Made by a program: the position numbers and the translations under genes. DNA of 64,000 nt from Actinophytocola sp036555685 (lineage in GTDB: Bacteria; Actinomycetota; Actinomycetes; Mycobacteriales; Pseudonocardiaceae): the NCBI RefSeq assembly GCF_036555685.1, contig NZ_DATBKY010000160.1, positions 1 to 64,000 of the forward strand, in the 5' to 3' direction. Of this stretch, positions 8,695 to 20,067 are shown piece after piece (position 1 is the first letter of the stretch; each line of letters begins with the position of its first letter). The notes under the pieces are model-generated. The model was not told the DNA's origin and did no database searches. It saw only the letters and a program-made list of their open reading frames with translations.

Positions 8695-9674
8695 CCGAGG
8701 AGTGCACATGCCACCGACGGCCGCTCCTGCCCGAGGGCACGTGCACGCGGCTGACGCCGCTTCCGGCCCACCGCCGCTCGCCGCCCGCCCTACCCCGACG
8801 GAAGACCACCGGCAAGCCACCGCCGCTGCCACGGCGTGCGCGCCCTTCCGGGTGTCGGTCGGCCCGGGTTGGCCGCCGTGCCCGCCCTGTCCACCGACCA
8901 ACCCACGCAAGGTCGCTTCCCACCCGACCGGAGGGACCACATCACTGCGCCGACCGAACCAACGCCGGCCGTCGATCAAACGGCCCCACCGACTCCGGCG
9001 CGTGCCGAGGTGCGCGGCGCCCGGCAGGCCTCCCCCTCGGCCCGGCGCGCGGGGCACGTGCGGCAAAACCACCGTTATCGGCGTGTGATACCGAAATGCC
9101 ACCAAAGATTACCGATCAGTACACACGCGCATTCATGTTTTCCGCCGACCGATCGGGTTATCGAGTCGCGCAACCATCGGCGGAGGTGATCCGTTTCGTC
9201 ATGCGGATGCGTCCGTACGAGTGAATTATGGATGGGAACCACGAGGACGAGATGATCGTTCGACGGGTATGGGCGACGGGCACGACAGCGGTGGCGGGCC
9301 GCCGCGGGATGCGACGAAGTCTCTGCGTGTGCCTGGTACGGCCAGGCGAGTGACGGCGAACCGGGTCGTCCGGATGATCATGCTCGATCGGCCGTGGCCG
9401 GGCCGCCGATGGTTGCTCTCCGTAAGCGCCACGGGCCGGTCAAGTTCGCCCGCCGAGGGGGCTTTTGCCAACGCACAAGCCAAGCTAACGTGCCCGCTAT
9501 CAGCTTTCCCGGTTCGCAGGGAGGAGGCGAGGAGCCCATGACCCTGGCGCCGGAGGAGCGTTGAGGAGGGGAGTCCTCAGTCCTTCAACGGCCTGGCCGT
9601 CCGCCAAACCTGGATCCCAGTTCTAAGGCGCCGAAAGTTCGCTCACTAGCTCGCTCAGGCGAGGGAGGTCGTGT
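8695..9674 (+). other. 980-bp stretch without a convincing gene, leading into hpf
   Basis: Several open frames exist, including a Pro/Arg-rich one from about 8702 to 9088 that begins with an SD-like GAGGAG, but none shows a recognisable domain or consistently sound composition, so none is called. The right part looks regulatory: a possible promoter pair around 9465-9490, a strong GGGAGGAGGCGAGGAG followed by a 9-codon ORF (9538-9564), an inverted repeat TGAGGA/TCCTCA just after it, and a CTCGC-TCAG-GCGAG hairpin directly before the hpf ribosome-binding site. Confidence 0.4.
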
Positions 9675-10337
9675 ATGGACATCGTCGTTAAAGGCCGCAA
9701 CGTCGAGGTGCCCGAGCACTACCGAGTGCACGTCGAGGAGAAGCTGGCCCGGCTCGAACGGTACGACCGCAAGGTGATCCGTTTCGACGTGGAGTTGTTT
9801 CACGAACCCAACCGCCGCCAGGCAAAGAACTGCCAGCGCGTGGAAATCACCGGCAAGGGCAGGGGCCCTGCCGTCCGATCCGAGGCCTGCGCGGGCGACT
9901 TCTACGCCGCGCTCGACGCCGCGGTGACCAAGCTTGAGAACCGACTTCGCAGACTGCACGACCGCCGGCGTGTGCACTACGGGCGTCGCAGCCCGTCCTC
10001 CGTCGCGGAGGCCACCGCCGCCATGCCCACCATGCCGACAGGCGGCGAGACCAACGGCCGCGCCAGCACCGCCGTACTGCCCGCCCGCACCGAGGAGCTC
10101 GAGGGCGTCCCGGCCGTACCCGTACCGCGTTGGGACGGCGCCGAGGACGAGAACCTGCCCGGTCGCGTGGTACGCGAGAAGGAACACTCCGCCCAGCCGA
10201 TGAGCGTCGACCAAGCCCTCTACCAGATGGAGCTGGTCGGCCACGACTTCTACCTCTTCAACGACTCGAGCTGCGGGTTGCCCAGCGTGGTGTACCGCCG
10301 CAGAGGATTCGACTACGGCGTGATCCGGCTGGTCTGA
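9675..10337 (+). CDS. hpf: Ribosome hibernation-promoting factor, long form
   Basis: 220 residues, the size of long-form HPF. The N-terminal S30AE domain (MDIVVKGRNVEVPEHYR through about residue 110) binds the 30S subunit across the mRNA and tRNA channel. A low-complexity linker leads to the C-terminal dimerisation domain with MSVDQALYQMELVGHDFYLF and VVYRRRGFDYGVIRL, which joins two 70S ribosomes into 100S particles in dormancy. ATG at 9675 with GGGAGG 7 bp upstream. The long leader with hairpins suggests regulation; in mycobacteria the orthologue responds to hypoxia and heat. It precedes secA, as in mycobacteria. Confidence 0.94.
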   Translation: MDIVVKGRNVEVPEHYRVHVEEKLARLERYDRKVIRFDVELFHEPNRRQAKNCQRVEITGKGRGPAVRSEACAGDFYAALDAAVTKLENRLRRLHDRRRVHYGRRSPSSVAEATAAMPTMPTGGETNGRASTAVLPARTEELEGVPAVPVPRWDGAEDENLPGRVVREKEHSAQPMSVDQALYQMELVGHDFYLFNDSSCGLPSVVYRRRGFDYGVIRLV

Positions 10338-10366
10338 GGCAAACCCACGGACCACTCACGGACTTG

Positions 10367-10402
10367 ACGGGGCGACCCCGGGCCACCGCTCGGGGCGCCC
10401 CG
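10367..10402 (+). terminator. GC-rich hairpin after hpf
   Basis: ACGGGGCGACCCCG (10367-10380) pairs with CGGGGCGCCCCGT (10391-10402 and adjoining base) with one mismatch, around a 10-nt loop. It lies 30 bp past the hpf stop. There is no T-run, usual for actinobacterial terminators. Confidence 0.65.
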
Positions 10403-10547
10403 TCCGTGTGTCGACCTGCCCATCCATCCTCGACCTCACCGGCCCGGTCGGGACAAGCCGCGACGACACCGATACGTGACCGCCTACGATGGCAGGTGAC
10501 GAGGTGCCCGTGGCGGGCGCGACAATCCAGCTAGTGAGGTTGACCTG

Positions 10548-13487
<2,940 letters not shown>

Positions 13488-13498
13488 ACAAGTCCGGA

Positions 13499-13536
13499 AC
13501 GGAGCCCGGTCCCCACTCGTGGGAACCGGGCTCCGT
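13499..13536 (+). terminator. Terminator of secA
   Basis: An 18-base arm (13499-13516) that opens ACGGAGCCCGG pairs almost perfectly with GTGGGAACCGGGCTCCGT (13519-13536) around a 2-nt spacer, 11 bp after the secA stop. It may also serve the convergent gene at 13698. Confidence 0.85.
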
Positions 13537-13697
13537 CCCGTATAGACCCGTCCCAGACCCCCGATCGACACAACGGCCACGCACCGCAACCGCCCACCCC
13601 GAGGCGACCTGTCCACAGACGCGCCCGCACCCGCCCGAATCTCGGGGGGCGCGAGACCAGTGCGCGGGGCGGTTGCGGCCTGCGCTGCTTCCGTGTG

Positions 13698-14186
13698 TCA
13701 CAGGAGGCGGAGCACGGCACAGTGCCAGACGTCTTCGACCCGCTCGAGGCGCGCTGCCAGGGCACATACCCGCCGCTGCTCGGTGGTGGCCGCGGCTATG
13801 TCGATCACCGCGGCTACCTCTGCCGCTGTCGCGGTCGGGTAGCAGGCACGCAGGCGGCGCAGGCGGTGCGTGCGGCCCGGCGTGGTGATGCGCAGCCTGG
13901 TCAGCAGGGCCTCGTACGCGGCGTCCGACAGCAGGCGGCGCAGCTGGCCCACGTTGCGCCGGCCCTCCAGCACCTCCAGCACCCGGACCAGCAGGCGCCA
14001 CAACGCCTCCGGCGTGATCGTGGTCTCCTGCGGCTGGGCGACCAGGCGCAGCTGCGGGCCGGCGGCCGGGCGGAGGCTCGACCACCGGCGCGGGGGCAGC
14101 TCGTCCGGGGCGTGCGACGGCTCGTACTCGGGCAGCGCGCGCAGCACGGGGCCTGGCTCGTACGGGTACCGAAGTGGTGCGGTCAT
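13698..14186 (-). CDS. Rv3235 family protein
   Basis: A 162-residue protein with a Pro-rich N-terminal third and a compact helical C-terminal domain containing LLVRVLEVLEGRR, QLRRLLSDAAYEALL and VEDVWHCAVLRLL. The arrangement, and the position next to secA, match the actinobacterial family named after M. tuberculosis Rv3235, of unknown function. No signal or membrane segment is seen. It is convergent with secA and 71 bp downstream of the TrmH gene on the same strand. Confidence 0.72.
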   Translation of the reverse strand: MTAPLRYPYEPGPVLRALPEYEPSHAPDELPPRRWSSLRPAAGPQLRLVAQPQETTITPEALWRLLVRVLEVLEGRRNVGQLRRLLSDAAYEALLTRLRITTPGRTHRLRRLRACYPTATAAEVAAVIDIAAATTEQRRVCALAARLERVEDVWHCAVLRLL

Positions 14187-14257
14187 GCCCTACAGATCCG
14201 GCTCGCCGTGCAACCCGGACAATGACCACCCGAACGTGTCCGGCTGGACACGAAGAG

Positions 14258-15040
14258 TCAGCGGCGGCGGACCAGCTCAAAACACAGGACCGCGGCTGCC
14301 GAGGCGACGTTCAGCGACTCCACGCCGCCGGTCAGGGGTATCGACAGCGAACCGGTCACCGACGACCGGACCTCCGGGCTGATACCGGCCGTCTCGCCAC
14401 CCAGCACGAACGCCGCCCGGGCCGGCAGCTCCGCGGTGAACAGGGACGTGCGGGCCGCGCCGTCGAGTGCGAACAACGGGAAGCCGGCCGAGCGCAGCGC
14501 CGACGCCGCCTCCCCGGCCGTGTAACAGCGCAGGACCGGCGCGTGGAACGCGACCCCCGCCGACGCCTTCACCACCAGCGGGTCCAGCGACGCCACCCCG
14601 CGCCTCGGCACCACGATCCCGGAGATCCCCGCCGCCGTCGCGGTGCGCAGGATCATCCCCACGTTCGCGGGCGTCGTGACGCCGTCCAGCAACAGGACCG
14701 ACGACAGCGAGCCGGCGGCCAGCGCGTCCGACAACCGGCGCATCCGCGGGGCCACCACGTCCGCGAGCACGCCCTGGTCCTGCTTTCCGTTGCCCGCCAA
14801 CACCTTCACCCGGTGCGCGCTCGCCCGCTCGACCGGCACGGACCGCGACGACGCCGCGTCCAGGATCTCCCGGGCGGCCGCGCCGCGGGCGTTGTCGGCC
14901 AGGATCACCTTGTCCACCCGCAGCTCCACGTCCGCGAGCGCCTCCAGCACCGGCTTGCGCCCGAACACCGTCACGAACCGGTCCTTGGGCGAAGAGGCGG
15001 GCGAAGAAGCGGGCGAAGAGGCGTTCACGAGATGGAGCAT
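14258..15040 (-). CDS. TrmH/SpoU-family RNA 2'-O-methyltransferase
   Basis: A SPOUT-class enzyme of 260 residues that methylates a ribose in rRNA or tRNA using S-adenosylmethionine. An N-terminal substrate-binding domain with VFGRKPVLEAL is followed by the knotted catalytic domain with motif 1 (GVTTPANVGMILRTA), motif 2 (FVLGGETAGI) and motif 3 (SIPLTGGVESLNVASAAA). The exact target is not predictable. The first 20 codons include a tandem SSPA repeat encoded by three near-identical 12-bp units, probably not structured. It is divergent from the DUF6912 gene. Confidence 0.9.
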   Translation of the reverse strand: MLHLVNASSPASSPASSPKDRFVTVFGRKPVLEALADVELRVDKVILADNARGAAAREILDAASSRSVPVERASAHRVKVLAGNGKQDQGVLADVVAPRMRRLSDALAAGSLSSVLLLDGVTTPANVGMILRTATAAGISGIVVPRRGVASLDPLVVKASAGVAFHAPVLRCYTAGEAASALRSAGFPLFALDGAARTSLFTAELPARAAFVLGGETAGISPEVRSSVTGSLSIPLTGGVESLNVASAAAVLCFELVRRR

Positions 15041-15078
15041 TCCACGTCATCCGGGCCGCGATGTGCCAGGATCCACCC

Positions 15079-15585
15079 GTGAGGGTGTACATACCGGCCA
15101 CCGTGACCATGCTCCGCGCGCTCAACGCCAAGGGTGAGTTGGCCGCAGTCGGCGACACCGCGTTCGCCCTCACCCCCGCGCTGCGCGAGTCCTACGCCTC
15201 CGGCACCGCCGAGGAGCTGGAGTACGCCGCCATGACCGAGGCCGCCCGCGCCTCGCTGCGGCTGCTCGCCGGCGAGCTCGCCGAGGACCCCGAGCTGACG
15301 CTGCCCCGCCGCGCCGTGATCTCCGCCGACGTCGAGGACGCGACGCTGCGCCCCGACCTCGACTTCGCCGTCGTCCGCCTCGCCGGCTCCGTGCAGGTGT
15401 CGCAGGTCGCCGCCGTGCACCTGGACACCGAGGACGCCGAGCCCGCCGTCCGCGCGGCCGCCGAGGTGATCGACGCCGCCGACCTGGGCGATCCGGACGC
15501 GGAGTTCACCCTCGGCGACGCCGAGGACCACGAGCTCGCCTGGTACGCCACCGAGGAGCTGCCCTTCCTGCTGGAACTGCTCTAA
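15079..15585 (+). CDS. DUF6912-type conserved actinobacterial protein
   Basis: 168 residues counted from the GTG at 15079, which places RVYIPATVTMLRAL at the N-terminus, the conserved opening of this family; the in-frame ATG six codons upstream has no ribosome-binding site. The protein is very acidic, alternates Ala-rich helices and beta strands and ends WYATEELPFLLELL. It has no signal peptide or membrane helix. Function unknown; orthologues occur near this locus in mycobacteria and relatives. It is convergent with the dehydrogenase gene, whose stop overlaps its last four bases. Confidence 0.72.
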   Translation: MRVYIPATVTMLRALNAKGELAAVGDTAFALTPALRESYASGTAEELEYAAMTEAARASLRLLAGELAEDPELTLPRRAVISADVEDATLRPDLDFAVVRLAGSVQVSQVAAVHLDTEDAEPAVRAAAEVIDAADLGDPDAEFTLGDAEDHELAWYATEELPFLLELL

Positions 15586-16583
15586 GCCTCCAGCACGACC
15601 TTGCCGCTCGCCCGCCCCTCGACGAGCAGCCGCAGCCCCTCCGCCGCCTCCGACATCGGCAGCCGCGACCCGATGGTCGGCTCCAGCGAACCGCGCGCGA
15701 CCAGGGCGTACACCTCCGCCAGCGCGGCGGCGAACCGGGGGCCGGACCGTACGTAGTAGAACGTCGCCCGCCGGCCCCGGCCACCGCCGAGCACGCGCGC
15801 GAGCCACCAGCCCGTGAAGCGGCGGATCGTGCCCAGGTACGGCCGCAGCCAGTGGCCCGGGTCGCGCAGGCTCGCCGCCGAGCCGTAGTTGACCAGGATG
15901 CCGCCGTCCGCGAGCAACGAGTACGAGTCGGCCAGGCTCCGCCCGCCCACGTGGTCGAACACCGCGTCGACCCCGGCCGGTGCCAGGGCGCGCACCGCGG
16001 CCGGCACCGGCCCCGCCCGGTAGTCGATCGGCTCGGCGCCCAGCGCGCGCACGACGTCGTGCTTCGCCGCCGAGGCCGTGCCGAGCACCCGGGCGCCGGC
16101 CAGCACGGCCAGCCGGACGAGCAGCGACCCCACCCCGCCCGCGGCGCCGTGGACCAGGACGGTCTGGCCCGGCCGCACCCGCACCACGTCGTGCACCATC
16201 TGCCACGCGGTCACGCCGTTCATCACCACGGCCGCCGCCACGCCCGGATCGAGCGACTCGGGCACCGGCACCACGTGGGACGCCGGCACGACGACGTGGG
16301 TCCGCCACGCCCCTGTACGGGTCATCGCCGCCACTCGCGAACCGACCCGCACGCCACGTACGCCCGGGCCCACCGCCGACACGACGCCGACCAGGTCGTA
16401 GCCCGGCACGAACGGGAACCGGGGCTGGCGCGGGTAGCGCCGGCGCAGCATCTGCACCTCGGCGAAGCTCACCCCGCTGGCCTCGACCCGCACCCGGACC
16501 TCGCCCTTGCCGGGTTCCGGCCCGTCGCCGGACGTCACCCGCAGCATCTCCGGGCCACCCTCGCCCGTCAGCACGATCTCCAT
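15582..16583 (-). CDS. NADPH:quinone oxidoreductase-type medium-chain dehydrogenase
   Basis: 333 residues from the ATG at 16583. The N-terminal GroES-like domain carries FVPGYDLVGVVSAVGPGV and the C-terminal Rossmann domain has VLVHGAAGGVGSLLVRLA, the nucleotide-binding loop of zinc-free quinone reductases. The catalytic zinc Cys/His set of alcohol dehydrogenases is missing. Such enzymes reduce quinones or alpha,beta-unsaturated carbonyls. It is divergent from a TetR gene with a well-formed operator between them, so it is probably repressed by that regulator and induced by a reactive electrophile. Confidence 0.88.
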   Translation of the reverse strand: MEIVLTGEGGPEMLRVTSGDGPEPGKGEVRVRVEASGVSFAEVQMLRRRYPRQPRFPFVPGYDLVGVVSAVGPGVRGVRVGSRVAAMTRTGAWRTHVVVPASHVVPVPESLDPGVAAAVVMNGVTAWQMVHDVVRVRPGQTVLVHGAAGGVGSLLVRLAVLAGARVLGTASAAKHDVVRALGAEPIDYRAGPVPAAVRALAPAGVDAVFDHVGGRSLADSYSLLADGGILVNYGSAASLRDPGHWLRPYLGTIRRFTGWWLARVLGGGRGRRATFYYVRSGPRFAAALAEVYALVARGSLEPTIGSRLPMSEAAEGLRLLVEGRASGKVVLEA

Positions 16584-16612
16584 GATGTGACTCCCTCTCA
16601 CTGGAGTTATAA

Positions 16613-16640
16613 CTTCTAACAACGATTAGAAGCTGTTAGA
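16613..16640. promoter_or_regulatory. TetR operator in the divergent intergenic region
   Basis: Two nested inverted repeats: CTTCTAA (16613-16619) with TTAGAAG (16626-16632), and TCTAACA (16615-16621) with TGTTAGA (16634-16640). Both are perfect. The site is centred between the quinone-reductase start (16583) and the TetR start (16664), where a repressor of both genes would bind. Assignment to the adjacent TetR protein is inference from position. Confidence 0.72.
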
Positions 16641-16663
16641 GTCGCCGTGTCAAGGAGGGTGAC

Positions 16664-17314
16664 ATGGACCGCAGGGAGCAGTACCGCGAGCAGACCCGCC
16701 AGGAGGCCAAGCGGATCGCGCTCGAGCAGCTGGCCGCGCACGGCCTCGCCGGCATCTCGGTCAACGCGATCGGCAAGCGGATGGGCATCACCGGCCCCGC
16801 GCTGTACCGGTACTTCGCGAACCGCGACGCCCTGCTGACCGAGCTGATCTCGGACGGCTACCACGACCTGGCAGACACCGTCGAGGCCGCGCTCGCCAGG
16901 GCCAGGAACGGCAGGCTGCGCGCCGCGGCCACCGCGATCCGCGACTGGGCCAGGGCGGAGCCGCACCGCTACCTGCTGCTGTTCGGCACGCCCGTGCCCG
17001 GCTACGAGGCGCCCGAGCACACGCTCGCCGCCGCCAGCCGGACGATGGCCGCGCTGCTCTCCGCCGCCGGCCCGGACACGGCGAAGCCCCGCCGCTCGGC
17101 GCTCTACCGGCAGGTCACCGCCTGGGGCGAGCGCATGGGCTACGGCGAGCTGAGCCCGCGGCAGCTGCACTGGGGGCTGACGGTCTGGAGCCGGCTGCAC
17201 GGCGTCATCAGCCTCGAGATCACCAACCAGTTCGCCTTGAGCGGGGTCGACCCCGAGCTGCTGTTCAAGGCCGAGGTCGACGCACTGGCAGGCTGGTGGA
17301 CACCGGAGTCGTGA
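16664..17314 (+). CDS. TetR/AcrR family transcriptional regulator
   Basis: 216 residues. The N-terminal DNA-binding domain (about residues 10-60) has the family's GLAGISVNAIGKRMGITGPALYRYFANRDALL helix-turn-helix. The C-terminal helical domain, with RAEPHRYLLLFGTPVPGYEAP and HGVISLEITNQF, matches the WHG/TetR_C_33-like ligand domains of a large actinobacterial subgroup. The start has GGAGG 7 bp upstream. It is divergent from a quinone reductase, the likely target, and its operator would also allow autoregulation. pruA follows after 64 bp on the same strand. Confidence 0.92.
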   Translation: MDRREQYREQTRQEAKRIALEQLAAHGLAGISVNAIGKRMGITGPALYRYFANRDALLTELISDGYHDLADTVEAALARARNGRLRAAATAIRDWARAEPHRYLLLFGTPVPGYEAPEHTLAAASRTMAALLSAAGPDTAKPRRSALYRQVTAWGERMGYGELSPRQLHWGLTVWSRLHGVISLEITNQFALSGVDPELLFKAEVDALAGWWTPES

Positions 17315-17378
17315 CAGGATGGCGGAAGCCGCCGGTCACGAGCCGGCCCGAGACCAAACCAGGGAGGCGAGCCACAAC

Positions 17379-19007
17379 ATGGACGCCATTTCGTCCGTGC
17401 CCGTGCCGGTCAACGAGCCGATCCACGCCTACGCGCCGGGCAGCCCCGAGCGCGAGTCGCTGCAACGCCGGATCGCCGAGCTGGAGGGCGAGCGGCACGA
17501 GTTGACCATGACGATCGGCGGCGAGCGGCGGATGGCCGGCGGCGACCCGATCGACGTGGTCCAGCCGCACGACCACGCGCACGTCCTCGGCGTCTCCGCG
17601 CAGGCCACCGCCAAGGACGTGGCCGACGCGGTCAGCGCCGCCAAGCTCGCCGCGCCGGCGTGGCGCGACCTGCCCTTCGACGAGCGGGCCGCGGTCCTGC
17701 TGCGTGCCGCCGAGCTGCTGTCGGGCCCGTGGCGGGACACGCTGAACGCGGCGACGATCCTCGGCCAGTCGAAGTCGGTGCAGCAGGCGGAGATCGACAG
17801 TGCCTGCGAGCTGATCGACTTCTGGCGCTACAACGTCAGCTACGCGCGCCGGATCCTCGAGGAGCAGCCGTTCTCGGCGGCCGGCGGGTGGAACCGCTTC
17901 GACCACCGGCCGCTGGACGGGTTCGTCACCGCGATCACGCCGTTCAACTTCACCGCGATCGCCGGCAACCTGCCGACCGCGCCCGCGCTGATGGGCAACA
18001 CGGTCGTCTGGAAGCCCTCGCCGACCCAGCAGCTGGCCGCGTACTACACGATGCGCCTGCTCGAGGCCGCCGGCCTGCCGCCGGGCGTGATCAACATGGT
18101 GACGGGCGACGGCGCCGCGGTCAGCGAGGTCGCACTGGCCGACCAGGATTTCGCCGGGCTGCATTTCACCGGCTCCACCAAGACCTTCAGGTACCTGTGG
18201 CGCTCGATGGCCGAGCGGCTGGACACCTACCGGTCCTACCCGCGGATCGTCGGCGAGACCGGCGGCAAGGACTTCGTCGTCGCGCACCGCTCGGCCGACC
18301 CCGCCGCGGTCGCGACCGGCCTCGTCCGGGGCGCCTTCGAGTACCAGGGCCAGAAGTGCTCGGCCGCCTCGCGTGCCTACATCTCCCGCTCGCTGTGGGA
18401 GTCGGGCCTGCGCGAGCAGCTGGTCGACGTCACGAAGTCGCTGTCGTTCGGCGACGTCACCGACTTCTCCCACTTCGGCGGCGCGGTGATCGACAACCGG
18501 GCGTTCGCCAAGCACAAGGGCGTGCTGGAGATGGCCGCGAGCACCTCGACGCTCGAGGTGCTGGCCGGCGGGAGCTGCGACGACTCGGTCGGCTACTTCG
18601 TCCAGCCGACGATCCTGCTCGGCAGCGACCCGATGAACGACGTGTTCACCACCGAATGGTTCGGCCCGATCCTCGCGGTCCACGTGTTCGACGACGCCGA
18701 GTACGCGAAGGTCCTGGAGCTGGTCGACAGCTCCACGCCGTACGCGCTGACCGGCGCCGTGTTCGCCACGGACCGCGCCGCGATCGAGGAGGCACACCGC
18801 GCGCTGCGCTTCGCGGCCGGCAACTTCTACGTCAACGACAAGCCGACCGGCGCCGTCGTGAGCCAGCAGCCGTTCGGCGGCAGCCGCGGCTCGGGCACCA
18901 ACGACAAGGCCGGCTCGATCTACAACCTGCAGCGCTGGGTGAGCCCGCGGTCGGTCAAGGAGACGTTCGTCCCGCCGACCGACCACGGCTACCCGCACAT
19001 GGGCTGA
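17379..19007 (+). CDS. pruA: L-glutamate gamma-semialdehyde dehydrogenase (P5C dehydrogenase)
   Basis: Oxidises glutamate semialdehyde, from proline catabolism, to glutamate with NAD. 542 residues, the length of the stand-alone group. The N-terminus NEPIHAYAPGSPERESLQ is the typical opening. GETGGKDF is the NAD/active-site Glu region and FEYQGQKCSAASRAYI carries the nucleophile Cys327. PFGGSRGSGTNDKAG is the C-terminal oligomerisation segment. The ATG at 17379 has GGGAGG 12 bp upstream. No proline dehydrogenase gene is adjacent here. A terminator follows at 19017. Confidence 0.95.
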   Translation: MDAISSVPVPVNEPIHAYAPGSPERESLQRRIAELEGERHELTMTIGGERRMAGGDPIDVVQPHDHAHVLGVSAQATAKDVADAVSAAKLAAPAWRDLPFDERAAVLLRAAELLSGPWRDTLNAATILGQSKSVQQAEIDSACELIDFWRYNVSYARRILEEQPFSAAGGWNRFDHRPLDGFVTAITPFNFTAIAGNLPTAPALMGNTVVWKPSPTQQLAAYYTMRLLEAAGLPPGVINMVTGDGAAVSEVALADQDFAGLHFTGSTKTFRYLWRSMAERLDTYRSYPRIVGETGGKDFVVAHRSADPAAVATGLVRGAFEYQGQKCSAASRAYISRSLWESGLREQLVDVTKSLSFGDVTDFSHFGGAVIDNRAFAKHKGVLEMAASTSTLEVLAGGSCDDSVGYFVQPTILLGSDPMNDVFTTEWFGPILAVHVFDDAEYAKVLELVDSSTPYALTGAVFATDRAAIEEAHRALRFAAGNFYVNDKPTGAVVSQQPFGGSRGSGTNDKAGSIYNLQRWVSPRSVKETFVPPTDHGYPHMG

Positions 19008-19016
19008 CGCGCGCAG

Positions 19017-19045
19017 ACGGGCCCGGCCGTGGCGGCCGGGCCCGT
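19017..19045. terminator. Bidirectional terminator between pruA and the LCP gene
   Basis: ACGGGCCCGGCC (19017-19028) and GGCCGGGCCCGT (19034-19045) form a perfect 12-bp stem with a 5-nt loop, placed between two convergent genes. Confidence 0.85.
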
Positions 19046-19053
19046 CGCCGTGT

Positions 19054-20067
19054 TCAGTACACGCACCGCTGCTTGCTGAACTTCAGCTCGGGCGTGCGGG
19101 GCCCGCCCGGGTGGGCCTTGCCGGCGAACATGTCCTGCACGAACGCCCGTACGGGTACGAGCGGGATCACGGTTCCGCCTCTTCCGGTGTCCATCGGCAT
19201 GTCCAGGCCGGCGTCGACCTCGATGAACCGGACGCCCTTGGCGGTCGCGATTCGTTCGGCGAGGCCGAGGACGTCCAGCTCCCCGTCCGTGCGCAGGTGC
19301 TTGCCGAGCACGTCGAGCACCGCTTCGGGGTCGGCGTCGCCGGCCTTGCTCGCGAGGCCGGTCAGGAACGCCTCCTGCCGTTGGACGAAGTAGGGATACG
19401 GGACCGTGTCGTCGTCGCGGTACGGCCGGACGTCGTCCTTCTGCCGGATGAACGGGAGGACCTTCGCACCCGTGATGGTGTGCGTGCCGGCCGGGAACGA
19501 CACCCCGGAGTCGGGGTCCTTCGTCGCCTTCCGCAGGCACACCGGCACGCCGCCGACCGCGGCGGCCAGGTCGCCGAACGCGTCCAGGTCCAGTGCCGCG
19601 TAGTGCTCGACACGGACGCCGGTGAGCTTGGCGACGTCCTGGAGCAGGCGGTCGGGGCCGAAGGCGCGGTACACCTCGTTCAGCGCGTACGTGGAACCGT
19701 CCCCTCTCGGCATGATGTCCGGCAGCGAGACCACCGAGGCGGTGCCGTCGCCGTCGAGGTGGGCGAGCATGAGCAGCTCGGTCTTCTTCGACCTGTCCAG
19801 CCCCAGCAGCAGCACGTCCTGGTCCTGCGGACCGGCCGCGGGGGTGTTGCGGTGCAGCAACGTCGGCACCGCGACCGCGGCGAGCGCGACGGCGACGACC
19901 GCGACGGTCGCCGCGACCAGGGCCGTGCGGCGCCGTGGCGGACGGGCGCGCGAGAGCTCGGCCAGGATCGCCCGGGAGTCCGGGGCCTGGTCGGCCTCGG
20001 CGGCGAACGCCTCCCGGATCAGCTGTCCTGTTCGGCCGGTCGTGTCGCCGGTCGTGTCGCCGGTCAT
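19054..20067 (-). CDS. LCP-domain membrane protein with anti-sigma-like cytoplasmic N-terminus
   Basis: 337 residues. The first 45 residues are cytoplasmic and helical (TGQLIREAFAAEADQAPDSR), much like the N-termini of membrane anti-sigma factors. One membrane helix spans about residues 48-70. Outside lies a LytR-CpsA-Psr-type domain, with QDVLLLGLDRSKKTELLMLAHLD, YALNEVYRAFGPD and HYAALDLDAFGDLAAAVGGV. LCP proteins transfer glycopolymers to peptidoglycan, and the Asp and Arg residues expected near the start of the domain are partly present. The ATG overlaps the sigma-factor stop as ATGA, so the two are translationally coupled; a role in holding the sigma factor is inference. Confidence 0.8.
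   Translation of the reverse strand: MTGDTTGDTTGRTGQLIREAFAAEADQAPDSRAILAELSRARPPRRRTALVAATVAVVAVALAAVAVPTLLHRNTPAAGPQDQDVLLLGLDRSKKTELLMLAHLDGDGTASVVSLPDIMPRGDGSTYALNEVYRAFGPDRLLQDVAKLTGVRVEHYAALDLDAFGDLAAAVGGVPVCLRKATKDPDSGVSFPAGTHTITGAKVLPFIRQKDDVRPYRDDDTVPYPYFVQRQEAFLTGLASKAGDADPEAVLDVLGKHLRTDGELDVLGLAERIATAKGVRFIEVDAGLDMPMDTGRGGTVIPLVPVRAFVQDMFAGKAHPGGPRTPELKFSKQRCVY

Noticed and set aside
8702..9088. Pro/Arg-rich 128-codon frame after comF
   Set aside because: It has an SD-like sequence but no recognisable domain and low-complexity composition; described only as part of the gap.
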